This document shows positions 1 through 8,400 of a stretch of DNA of 38,261 nucleotides, in pieces; position 1 is the first letter of the stretch, and each line of letters opens with the position of its first letter. Source of the DNA: Bacteroidales bacterium. Its GTDB lineage: Bacteria > Bacteroidota > Bacteroidia > Bacteroidales > UBA932. Where the stretch lies: NCBI GenBank assembly GCA_004554455.1, contig SFMG01000017.1, positions 1 through 38,261 on the forward strand, given 5' to 3'. Made by a program: the position numbers and the translations under genes. The notes under the pieces were generated by a model. It did no database searches. It had not been told where the DNA came from and saw only the letters and a list, made by a program, of their open reading frames with translations.

Positions 1-22
1 TGCAGCATAGTCGTGGGGCGCA

Positions 23-94
23 GGCAGGGACAGGATGCCACGAAGGCGGCATAATCCTAAGTAAAAAGCCGCCGGAGTGGCACCTGTCCCTGCC
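23..94. repeat. Long imperfect inverted repeat (hairpin)
   Basis: Positions 23-34 pair with 83-94 (12 bp), 36-41 with 77-82 (6 bp) and 45-50 with 68-73 (6 bp), giving 24 base pairs around a 17-nt A-rich loop. The only interruptions are a bulged A at 35 and a 3x3 internal loop (GAA opposite GGA), whose mismatches are all G-A or A-G and could stack in RNA. Neither side has a T-tract, so it does not look like an ordinary intrinsic terminator. It may be the 3' end of a gene outside the window, a REP-like element, or a structured RNA. No protein was recognised between position 1 and the first gene. Confidence 0.75.
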
Positions 95-158
95 GCAACG
101 ACGCTCTGCGTACTGTATTCTAATGAATTATCCGGACTGCAGGGAAAGCGGTTTTTCT

Positions 159-166
159 TATCTTTG
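159..166 (+). promoter_or_regulatory. Bacteroidetes -7 box upstream of serine hydrolase
   Basis: TATCTTTG matches the Bacteroidetes -7 consensus TAnnTTTG. Transcription would start near 170, leaving a leader of roughly 55 nt before the ATG at 225. No clear -33 TTTG lies at the usual spacing. Confidence 0.6.
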
Positions 167-224
167 CAATCGTTCCCGGAGGGGACACGAGCACGGACAT
201 TGTCTAATGATAACCACAACAGAT

Positions 225-1445
225 ATGAAAAGAATAGCCAGTTTTACCCTTGCCCTCATTTGCCTGCTGTCCTGCGGCAGGGAGGGAGTGCAGGACTCAG
301 GAACCCACTTCGCCGAGGATGCTCTCAGGCCGCTCGTAGAGAGCGGAAGAATGCCCGGAGTCATCAGCATATTCTACAACAACGGTGTCCAGGAGACCTG
401 CTGCCTGGGTTATGCCGATGTAGAAAACAAGAGACCGATTGCCATGGACAATGTATTCATGCAATGCTCCCAGACCAAGGGCTTCTGCGGGGTGACCGTG
501 GCCAAGCTGGTAGAGGAAGGCCGCCTCAACCTCGATGATCCAGTCTATAAATACCTTCCGGAATTCGGTACGCTCTGGATACTCGAAAGCGAAAACGACA
601 GCACCAGAGTTCTCAGGAAAGCCAGAAATCCACTCACCATAAGAATGTGCCTCAACCACACCGGCGGCTTCCCGTTCGAATGCAGCGCCAAGCGCAGTGA
701 CGTGCGCGGCGGCGGCTGGTCCGGCGGGGGACCTCTGCGTCAGATAGCCTCGGTAGCGGCCGAAAGTCCCATACTCTTCGAGCCGGGCACGGACATCAAA
801 TACTCCAACACAGGCATAGACATAGCCGCAGCCGTGGTCGAGGTCGTGACCGGAATGAAATGGGAAGACTACCTCAGGCAGAGCGTGCTGGATCCTCTCG
901 GAATGAAATCGACCTGGTTCTGGCCAAGCGACAGGCAGCTTGAGAATCAGATAGAAATGTACAAGGTCTTCGAGGAAGGACCTTGCGAAAGGGTGGAGGA
1001 AAACTCCTGGCAGCAGCGTCCTTACAATGACGGCCACGTCTTCGCATCGGCCGGCGCAGGCCTCTGGAGCACGGCCGAGGACCATCTCAAATTCTACAAG
1101 ATGCTTATGAACCTCGGCCTGGGCGACAACGGAGTGCGTATTCTTGAGGAAGAGACGGTCAAGTCCCTGCTCGCTGTCTCCACCCGTCCTGAGGGAATGG
1201 AGGGATATTCCCTCGGCCTCAGCGCTCCTGCTGTGGACAGCGAGGACTCCTGGTTCGGCCACGGCGGCGCCTGGTGCACCAACTGCTCCGTCAACTGGCA
1301 CCGCAAGCAGCTCAAACTCTTCGTCGTGCAGATCACCGACAGCCCGAATATATGGTACGATGCCCTGCGTGAGGCGGAGAACAGCTTCTTCCAGGCAACG
1401 GACATCGCCTCCGGCACCGACGCATACACCGGCCGCACTGAGTAA
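225..1445 (+). CDS. Lipoprotein serine hydrolase, class C beta-lactamase family
   Basis: This 406-residue protein belongs to the beta-lactamase/esterase (serine hydrolase) family. The visible motifs are SxxK as Ser82-Gln-Thr-Lys85, a YSN tyrosine motif, and an HGG near the C-terminus in place of KTG. Hydrolases of this group act on ester or amide substrates such as D-amino-acid peptides; substrate cannot be read from sequence, and resistance activity should not be assumed. The start at 225 is chosen because it opens a lipoprotein signal peptide (LLSC, Cys17) and sits after a -7 box; an ATG at 123 would add 34 residues that hide the signal. It is probably anchored in the periplasm or outer membrane. 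Its last codons and stop lie inside a 28-bp tandem repeat. Confidence 0.88.
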   Translation: MKRIASFTLALICLLSCGREGVQDSGTHFAEDALRPLVESGRMPGVISIFYNNGVQETCCLGYADVENKRPIAMDNVFMQCSQTKGFCGVTVAKLVEEGRLNLDDPVYKYLPEFGTLWILESENDSTRVLRKARNPLTIRMCLNHTGGFPFECSAKRSDVRGGGWSGGGPLRQIASVAAESPILFEPGTDIKYSNTGIDIAAAVVEVVTGMKWEDYLRQSVLDPLGMKSTWFWPSDRQLENQIEMYKVFEEGPCERVEENSWQQRPYNDGHVFASAGAGLWSTAEDHLKFYKMLMNLGLGDNGVRILEEETVKSLLAVSTRPEGMEGYSLGLSAPAVDSEDSWFGHGGAWCTNCSVNWHRKQLKLFVVQITDSPNIWYDALREAENSFFQATDIASGTDAYTGRTE

Positions 1446-1500
1446 TATGGAGGCAGCCGGCCGCAGCGAGTAATATAGAGGCAGCCGGCCGCACCGAGTA
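1429..1500 (+). repeat. 28-bp tandem repeat, 2.6 copies, spanning a stop codon
   Basis: The unit begins CCGGCCGCA and ends ATATGGAGGCAG or ATATAGAGGCAG. Copies start at 1429, 1457 and 1485 (the last partial). Copy 1 contains the final codons and TAA of the serine hydrolase, so the later copies are duplicated gene end placed in the spacer. 28 is not a multiple of three, and the repeats show no coding frame. Confidence 0.85.
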
Positions 1501-1583
1501 TACGAACTGAATGATATGAGTATACGAAAGAAATGATATAAGTATACGGACGGAAAGATATGAGTATATAAACGAACGAAATA
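1496..1583 (+). repeat. 22-bp tandem repeat, 4 copies
   Basis: Units start at 1496, 1518, 1540 and 1562 and follow the pattern GAGTATACGAA, then a variable GA-rich part, then GATAT. The array follows directly on the 28-bp repeat and shares its GAGTA core. It fills nearly all of the spacer before the metallophosphatase start at 1592. The period equals about two helical turns. No promoter box is visible within it. Confidence 0.82.
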
Positions 1584-1591
1584 ATATTGAT

Positions 1592-3325
1592 ATGAAAAAT
1601 CTCAAGAGAGTCATATTAGTGATTGCAGCCCTGGCGGGGCTGATGACGGCTGCCGCAAAGACGCCGAAGACGCCGAAACTGCCGAAGGGCACCACTGTCT
1701 ATGGACGCGTCCTTCTGGACGGCGAGGCCGCGCAGGGAATATATGTCTCTGACGGCCAGAATATTGTGTGGACTGACAAAAACGGTTGGTACTCAATGGC
1801 TTCAGACAAGAGTTCATCCACGGTGTTCGTATCCTTCCCCGGAGGCACGGAAGTCCCGGTAGAAAAGGGAATGCCGCAATTCTGGCAGCCGCTCGACACG
1901 GACGACGCCGGAGTGGAACGCCACGACTTCACTCTGAAATCGGTCTCCAATGACAACTACGCCTTCCTGGCGGTGAGTGACATACATCTGGCCAATCTCA
2001 ACGACGATGCGGCGCAGTTCAGCGGCCCGTTCATGTCCAGGATCAATGAAGAAAGGGACAAATACATCTCCAAGGGCCTGCCGGTCTATTGCCTGAACGG
2101 GGGAGACAGCAGCTACGACCGCTACTGGTACGAGTATCTTTATGCCATCGAGGACTTCCCGAAGTCCCTCGCCTCCGTGGACTTCCCTATGGCGATGTTC
2201 TCCGCAATGGGCAACCACGACAACGACGGAGGAGTGGAGCGCGAGGGAGACGTGGACTGGAAGGCATCGGAGCGCTATCGCAGGACCATGGGCCCGACCT
2301 GGTACTCCTTCAACCTAGGCCAGGTGCACTACATAGTGCTGGACAACATAGTTTACCGCAACGACGAAGGCCGCATCGACAGCTATGAAGGCATAAGCGG
2401 AAAGCGCAACTACGACTGCTGGATACGCGACGACCAAATGGACTGGCTGCGCCGCGACCTGGAGACCGTCACGGACAAAGGCACCCCTCTGGTCGTGCTG
2501 ATGCACGCGCCCCTGTTCAATCACAAGAACGAAGTGGACAGCGCCCCGATTATCTCCCGTATGAAAAAGGACGGAAGCACGGCGGAGGAACTGCTGAAAG
2601 AGTTCTCGGCCGTGTTCCGCGGCTTCGACCAGGTTCATTTCATTTCCGGCCACTCCCACAAGATCAGGACCACCAAGGGAGCGGACGACACTTCCACCTT
2701 CCCGGACCTCGCAAACATCACCGACCACAATGTAAGCGGAGTATGCGGAGTCTGGTGGCAGACGGCGAGCAGGGGAGGCCTCACCCTTTCCCCGGACAGC
2801 GCACCGGCCGGCTTCGAGACCTTCATCGTGAATGGCAGGGAGCTGGAATGGTACTTCGTTTCCACCGATGACGGAGCGGAGCGTCAGTTCCGTGTCTTCG
2901 ACCTGAACGAGGTCAGGAACTACTGGAACAGCAACGGCGAGGTAAAGGCCTGGCGCAAGCATTACCCGGGCCGCGAGGATTACTCAAAGATTGAGGACAA
3001 CGAAGTGCTCATACACGTATGGGCCTGGGAGAACGGCTGGAGCATAAAGGTCGAAGAAGAAGGACGCGAACTGCCTGTGGAGGCCCTCAAGGCCGAGAAT
3101 CCCCAGTTCGTGATAAGCTACCAGATACCAAAGGCCTCCTGGGAGGACAACGGCGAGAAACGCTGGCCGGACAAGTATGCCAAGCCGACGCTCTGCCCTC
3201 ACTTCTTCCGCACCAGGGCATCTTCCGCCAGCTCCACACTGACCGTGACCGTCACCGACATATTCGGCCGCAGCTGGAGCGAAACGGTAAGCAGGCCGAA
3301 GCCGTTCAGCAAACAGATGCGCTGA
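1592..3325 (+). CDS. Secreted calcineurin-like metallophosphoesterase
   Basis: A 577-residue exported phosphoesterase. An N-terminal signal peptide (to about residue 22) is followed by a small beta domain around 35-115 of the metallophosphatase N-terminal type, the calcineurin-like core at about 120-360, and a C-terminal beta domain to the end. Metal-ligand motifs are present: Asp130-x-His132, Gly-Asp at 171-172, GNHD at 207-210, His305 and GHSH at 353-356. The three-part architecture is characteristic of Bacteroidetes periplasmic or surface phosphatases. The substrate is unknown; phosphodiesters or phosphomonoesters of sugars, lipids or nucleotides are possible. The start context is GATATG with no Shine-Dalgarno. 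It follows the serine hydrolase on the same strand across a repeat-filled gap. Confidence 0.9.
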   Translation: MKNLKRVILVIAALAGLMTAAAKTPKTPKLPKGTTVYGRVLLDGEAAQGIYVSDGQNIVWTDKNGWYSMASDKSSSTVFVSFPGGTEVPVEKGMPQFWQPLDTDDAGVERHDFTLKSVSNDNYAFLAVSDIHLANLNDDAAQFSGPFMSRINEERDKYISKGLPVYCLNGGDSSYDRYWYEYLYAIEDFPKSLASVDFPMAMFSAMGNHDNDGGVEREGDVDWKASERYRRTMGPTWYSFNLGQVHYIVLDNIVYRNDEGRIDSYEGISGKRNYDCWIRDDQMDWLRRDLETVTDKGTPLVVLMHAPLFNHKNEVDSAPIISRMKKDGSTAEELLKEFSAVFRGFDQVHFISGHSHKIRTTKGADDTSTFPDLANITDHNVSGVCGVWWQTASRGGLTLSPDSAPAGFETFIVNGRELEWYFVSTDDGAERQFRVFDLNEVRNYWNSNGEVKAWRKHYPGREDYSKIEDNEVLIHVWAWENGWSIKVEEEGRELPVEALKAENPQFVISYQIPKASWEDNGEKRWPDKYAKPTLCPHFFRTRASSASSTLTVTVTDIFGRSWSETVSRPKPFSKQMR

Positions 3326-3341
3326 ATTGCACGAAGATTGC

Positions 3342-3349
3342 TATCTTTG
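3342..3349 (+). promoter_or_regulatory. -7 box placing metX near leaderless
   Basis: TATCTTTG ends 4 nt before the ATG at 3354, so the predicted transcript would start on or within a few bases of the start codon. No convincing -33 element is seen. Confidence 0.55.
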
Positions 3350-3353
3350 CCGC

Positions 3354-4376
3354 ATGGAATTGCATTACCTGCACTATTACGGGCGCTTCGACTTCGAGGC
3401 CGGAGGAAGCCTCCCCTCTCTGACAGTCGCCTATCACACTTCTCCCCGTGAATACCGCAAGGGTGAGAAGGTCGTATGGATTACACACGCGCTTACAGCC
3501 AATTCGGACCCCGAGGACTGGTGGAACTCCATAGTCGGACCGGGCAGACTCTTCGACACGGAACGCTACTTCGTCGTTTGCGTGAATATGCTCTGCTCTC
3601 CCTACGGCTCCAGCGGCCCCGCGAGCATAAACCCTGAGAGCGGACGCCCCTTCTTCTTCGACTTCCCCAAGACTACGGTCAGGGACATAGTCCGGGCCAA
3701 CATCCTGGTACGCAAGCATCTGGGCATAGAAAAGATAGACTTCCTCCTGGGCGGTTCCATAGGCGGCTTCCAGGCCGTGGAGTGGTGCCTGACCGAACCG
3801 GAGCTCATAGAACGCGCCGCCTTCATCGCGACGGCATCCCGCGTCAGTCCCTGGGTTACAGCCGGAATGGAGGCCCAGCGAATGGCCCTGGAGGCCGATC
3901 CGAGTTTCCGTGAGGCAGCCGACCTCAACGGTGGGGCCGCAGGTCTGGCCTGTGCAAGGGCCCAGGCCCTGATAAGCTACAGGCACTTCGACGGCTACGC
4001 CTCCACCCAGGCCGAGCAGTCTGAGGACTGTCTGTTCGCCGACCGTGCCGCCTCCTACGAAAGATATCAGGGCGCAAAGCTCGTCAAGCGCTTCGATGCT
4101 TATTCCTACTGGTACCTCAGCTATGCCGTGGACAGCCAGAACGTAGGCCGTGGCAGAGGCGGCGTCGAAAAAGCCCTTTCCAGCCTGAGATTGCCGGTGG
4201 ACGTGATAGCCATAGACAGCGACTGCCTCTTCCCTCTGAAGGACCAGGAGATATTCGCAGCTTCGATAGAGGGAGCCGCCTTCCACGTCGTCCACTCCGA
4301 TTTCGGCCACGACGGCTTCCTGCTGGAATACGGGCAGCTGACGGAGATACTGAAACCCGTGCTGGAGACGCTGTAG
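3354..4376 (+). CDS. metX: Homoserine O-acetyltransferase family protein (MetX)
   Basis: A 340-residue alpha/beta hydrolase-fold acyltransferase. MetX transfers an acetyl group from acetyl-CoA to homoserine, the committed step toward methionine. The nucleophile elbow is GGSIGG (Ser135), close to the family's GGSMGG. The catalytic Asp290 lies in a D-S-D-C-L-F-P segment and His319 in GHDGFL. An oxyanion-side sequence THALTAN (44-50) also fits. The ATG at 3354 is preferred over an in-frame TTG at 3327 because the homology-like region begins here and a -7 box overlaps the extension. Asd follows 62 nt later on the same strand, giving a small aspartate-family group. Acetyl rather than succinyl specificity is inferred from the family only; serine O-acetyltransferase-like activity of some homologues cannot be excluded. 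Confidence 0.87.
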   Translation: MELHYLHYYGRFDFEAGGSLPSLTVAYHTSPREYRKGEKVVWITHALTANSDPEDWWNSIVGPGRLFDTERYFVVCVNMLCSPYGSSGPASINPESGRPFFFDFPKTTVRDIVRANILVRKHLGIEKIDFLLGGSIGGFQAVEWCLTEPELIERAAFIATASRVSPWVTAGMEAQRMALEADPSFREAADLNGGAAGLACARAQALISYRHFDGYASTQAEQSEDCLFADRAASYERYQGAKLVKRFDAYSYWYLSYAVDSQNVGRGRGGVEKALSSLRLPVDVIAIDSDCLFPLKDQEIFAASIEGAAFHVVHSDFGHDGFLLEYGQLTEILKPVLETL

Positions 4377-4380
4377 CGGC

Positions 4381-4410
4381 GACGCGATATAGACGCGATA
4401 ACGCGATATA
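4381..4410 (+). repeat. Short direct repeats between metX and asd
   Basis: GACGCGATATA, GACGCGATA and ACGCGATATA occur head to tail at 4381, 4392 and 4401, followed by an A-rich leader ending GATATG at the asd start. This is the second spacer in the cluster built from short repeats. Confidence 0.6.
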
Positions 4411-4438
4411 TATGAAATAAACAATATAAAACGAAGAT

Positions 4439-5470
4439 ATGAAAGTAGCAGTAGTGGGAGCGACAGGACTCGTTGGAACGAGGATGCTCCAGGTGCTTGC
4501 AGAGCGCCGCTTTCCTGTAACAGAAATAATCCCTGTGGCCTCGGAGCGCTCCATAGGCCGCAAGGTGGCCTACGAGGGCGTCGTGAACGGCGTCGAGGGT
4601 CACAGCGAGTGGACGGTCGTAAGCGCGGAAGAAGCCATATCCCGCAAGCCGGACCTCGCCCTCTTCTCCGCAGGCGGCGACACTTCCAGGGAACTTGCCC
4701 CTAAGTTTGCGGCCGTGAGCTGCCGCGTCGTGGACAACTCCTCCTGCTGGAGAATGGATCCGACCAAGAAACTCGTGGTGCCGGAGATCAACGCCGACGT
4801 GCTCAGCGAAGACGACTACATCATCGCCAACCCCAACTGTTCCACCATACAGATGGTGCTCCCCCTCGCGCCTCTTCACAAGGAATTCGGTATCAAGAGA
4901 ATAGTGGTGAGCACCTACCAGAGCGTGACGGGAGCCGGCTACCGTGCCATCAACCAGATGAATGCGGAGCGCTCCGGGGCAAAGGAAGGGGAGTACGAGA
5001 TGAAATTCCCTTATCCAATAGACCAGAACATACTTCCTCACATCGACAGCTTCCTCGAGGACGGTTACACCAAGGAGGAGCAGAAAATGGTGCGCGAGAC
5101 CAGGAAGATACTCCGCGACGAGAGCATAGCCGTGAGCGCCACCACTGTCAGGGTACCTGTTCAGGGCGGCCACTCGGAGTCCGTGAACGTGGAATTCCAC
5201 AGGGACTTCACTCTTGAGAAGGTGCGTGAGCTTATGGCCTCTATGCCGGGCGTCACCATACAGGACGACCCTGCCAACAATGTCTATCCTATGCCTCTCT
5301 ATGCCTGGGGCAAGGACGACGTCTTCGTAGGCCGTCTGCGCCGCGACACCAGCGTCCCTTACGGCATCAACCTCTGGTGCGTGAGCGACAACATACGCAA
5401 GGGCGCCGCCACCAATGCCGTGCAGATCGCCCTCAAGCTCATAGAAAAGGGCCTGCTCCCTGCGGAATAG
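4439..5470 (+). CDS. asd: Aspartate-semialdehyde dehydrogenase
   Basis: A 343-residue enzyme that reduces L-aspartyl-4-phosphate to L-aspartate-semialdehyde with NADPH, the branch point to lysine/diaminopimelate, threonine and methionine. The N-terminal dinucleotide-binding loop GATGLVG (7-13), the catalytic Cys134 in NPNCST, the Q-S-V-T-G-A-G segment (161-167) and the active-site His245 in VQGGH are all present and in order. Length is normal. The product feeds both MetX upstream and, through diaminopimelate, the peptidoglycan genes elsewhere in the window. The ATG has the recurring GATATG context. The gene is convergent with the fucosidase fusion only 14 bp away, with no obvious terminator between them. 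Confidence 0.95.
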   Translation: MKVAVVGATGLVGTRMLQVLAERRFPVTEIIPVASERSIGRKVAYEGVVNGVEGHSEWTVVSAEEAISRKPDLALFSAGGDTSRELAPKFAAVSCRVVDNSSCWRMDPTKKLVVPEINADVLSEDDYIIANPNCSTIQMVLPLAPLHKEFGIKRIVVSTYQSVTGAGYRAINQMNAERSGAKEGEYEMKFPYPIDQNILPHIDSFLEDGYTKEEQKMVRETRKILRDESIAVSATTVRVPVQGGHSESVNVEFHRDFTLEKVRELMASMPGVTIQDDPANNVYPMPLYAWGKDDVFVGRLRRDTSVPYGINLWCVSDNIRKGAATNAVQIALKLIEKGLLPAE

Positions 5471-5484
5471 GCCCCCTCTTACTG

Positions 5485-8400
5485 TCAAAGCCCGTTGACA
5501 ACGCGGCTAAGATCGGACGACAGGGAAGTATTGTAGCCCTGGGAAATATAAACCACCCTTCCGAAGCTGTCGCAGACTGCGATGACCGGGAGGGTATATT
5601 TTTCCTTGCCGCAGCCGGACGACAGCATTTCCGCAACTCCGTGGCTGTCTATGCCGTAATGCGCGGACTCCAGGCCGTCTATGACGGAGCACTGTCCTTC
5701 TGCGCCGAGCAGCACCAGAGGACAGCCCCAGGCCTTCAGCTCCGAAGCCGAAGATGCGAGGTCCCTGCGGGCGTGCAGGCTCGGCTCGTCCCTTTCTCCG
5801 AGCACTGCCAGCAGGAACCAGCCCCTGCCTGTGGTGGAGAGTATGCTCTTCTCGCCCTCCGCATCGCTGTAGAGGCGTTCCGGGTCCATGGAGCCAATCA
5901 CCGCAATGGCATTGTCGCTGTGGCGCAGCCCTATCTCGACTAGCGTCTCCTTACCCTCTTCTATATTGAAGAAGACGCAGCGGTTCAATACGCCGCCGTC
6001 GGCCAGGCGGGTGCCGGTGCAGAGCATATAATATCCTGCCTCCAGGTCCACGCCCTCGCTGAACAGCTCCACAGGGGTCTCGTCCAGGTCGCTGCCGAAG
6101 CCCAGCTGCCTTCTTTCGCCGTTGTCGTAGAGTCTGATAATGCTGAAGTGGCGGTAGTAGAGCAGTCGCTCATCCGCGTTGTCGGCAGCCCTTGTCAGCC
6201 GCAGATGGCCCACAGGGGCTGCGGCAGGGACATATCCGTAGAAATCCACGTCCACCCAGCTGCGTCCCTTGCGGTACTGCGTCTTGCCCGTCACGGAGTC
6301 TATGCGCGCCGGCATTCCGAGACTGCGGCATATAGCCACGAAAAGCATATCCCTGGAGACCTCGTCGCCCTTGAGACTGCGCAGCACAAGTACCGGCGCG
6401 GTCCTGAGCCACTGCGCATTGCGTCCTTCTACATATTCGACGTTCTTCTTTATCCACTCCAGCACCGCGTCCGGATTGCGCAGCCTGCGCAGTTCCGGAT
6501 TCGCGAGAATCTCCTCGCGGAAAGGCAGCAGTCTCTCGCTGTCTATCCTCTGTCCCAGCACGTAAGGGTCGCGGGAGCGGCAGTTGCCGAAGGCGTCCTC
6601 AAGCACCTCCAGACTCACGTCGCCCAGGTCCTTCTCGCTGAGGCAGGCGAGTATCCTGTCCAGTCTGCGCAGGGCCCTGCGGCTGCCGTGACGCTGCCTG
6701 AAGGCCTCAATGGCCGGATTCCCGTGGTCGTGGGAGTCGCGTATCAGGTCCTCCTCCGCCAGTCTCAGGCGGTTTGCGGCAATGGCCTCTTCGCTTGCGT
6801 TCGCGGCGATAGGATTCTCGACAGGCGGCACTATGTCCATATCCGCGGTGAAGCAGTCGCCGTAGCTATGCTCCAGCACGATTTCGGCCCTTCCGTCCGC
6901 CGGGCATTTCCCGAAGCCGAACTTTCTGTCCTTTGAAGCGAATATATATATGTCTCCGCGTCCGCAGTCGAGAGCCGCCTCGCCGTTGCTGTCGCTGAGG
7001 TAGCCGGCAACCTTGTAGAACTCGGCGTAGTTATATATCCCGAAATATACGTTCGCCCCCTCGACCGGCCGGCCTTCGCTGTCCCTGACCAGCACCTCCG
7101 CGCGTCTGGCAGGTACGTAGCCGCGGATCACGTTGATCTCGGTAAAGCAGCTGTTGCGGCGAATCACGTCCTCGTCGCCGTGATAGTCGCCGAAAACCTT
7201 GGTGTGCAGCAGCATGGCGCGGGAAACGGGTGCGTTGAACCAGGCCATATCCAATGCGGCTTCAGGCTCGCAGGCACCCATGAAATGCCATTTCCCGTCC
7301 ACCCAGACCTCCACCCAGGCGTGGTTGTCGTCGGTGTGGGCCCATCTCGGGGTATATACCTGCCTTGCCGGAATGCCGGCTGCCCTGAGCGCCGCCACCG
7401 CCAGCACGGACTCCTCGCCGCAGCGTCCCTTGCCCCGGCGCACCGTAGCCATAGGGGAGGAGGTCCTGCCGTCCGACGGCTCGTAGGTGGCCTGCTCGTG
7501 GCACCAGTGGTTGATCTCGAGGGCGGCATCGTAGAGACTCATTCCCTGCACGCGTCTGCAGAGCGTGTCGGCGTAAGTCAGGCGGAATTCATCCAGGTCT
7601 TCATTGTTCACCCTGAGCGGCAGCACGAAATGGCGGAACTCCCTCTCCGGAATGTTCCAGCCCATCCTCTCCCTCACCTCCAGGGTCTTCTCCACATTCC
7701 TGCGCCAGAACTCGCGGCTGAAACCCAGACTGTCCGGCAGAGGCATGCTTTCGTACAGCCAGTCGCAGAGCTTGCGGGCCTCGTCGGCAATTTCCAGGCA
7801 TATTATGCGGTCCGGGCACTTCTCTTCCGCCTCCGGCAGCTCCAGTCTAAGCTTTCCCTTTTCGGCGGAGAAAGCGACAGGAGTCCCTTCGGGATATACG
7901 CTCGCCGAAAGCACGTCCGCCTTCAGGTCGAAGACCACTTCGGACAGCTTCCCGTCCAGCACGTGCACGAAGAGACTGTCGCCCCTGCGCGTGCTCACGC
8001 CCCAATCCTGCTCCGGCACCATTCCGGCCTTAGTGGCATATATGCTGCCGCCGTTGCGCTCCAGCCACCTGCCCATATACTCCAGTCTCTCCAGCGCTTC
8101 GTCAGGCAGGGTTCCATCCGGCCTCGGGCCTATGTTCAGCAGCAGATTGGCTCCCTTGCCGGCCGTGCGCACCAGGTACTGCACCAGATCCTCCGGCGAA
8201 CGGTAGTCCTTGTCGGTGACGCGGTAGCCCCAGCTCCAGTTCATGGTCTGGCAGGTCTCCAGGGGCAGGCTGCTGATGTCCTGTCCGCTGTAGCCGAACT
8301 CGTTGTGTCCCGGGATATCCCTTTCGAAAATCTGTATGTCCTCTCCCGGATACGGCAGCATGTGGTGGTTGTTGCCCACCAGGCAGGACGGCTGCAGGCG

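Noticed and set aside
77..538. Possible small gene at the left edge
   Set aside because: It starts inside the hairpin and overlaps the lipoprotein gene in another frame; the translation is basic and motif-free.
1429..1583. CRISPR array
   Set aside because: Repeats are contiguous with no unique spacers, and no cas genes are present.
3327..3353. TTG start that would lengthen MetX by 9 residues
   Set aside because: The extension overlaps the -7 box and adds residues not expected in the family; ATG at 3354 is better.
4121..5488. Long open frame antisense to asd
   Set aside because: It has no recognisable domain and lies opposite a gene with all catalytic motifs. The sense genes here rarely use TTA, CTA or TCA, which leaves the opposite strand free of stops.
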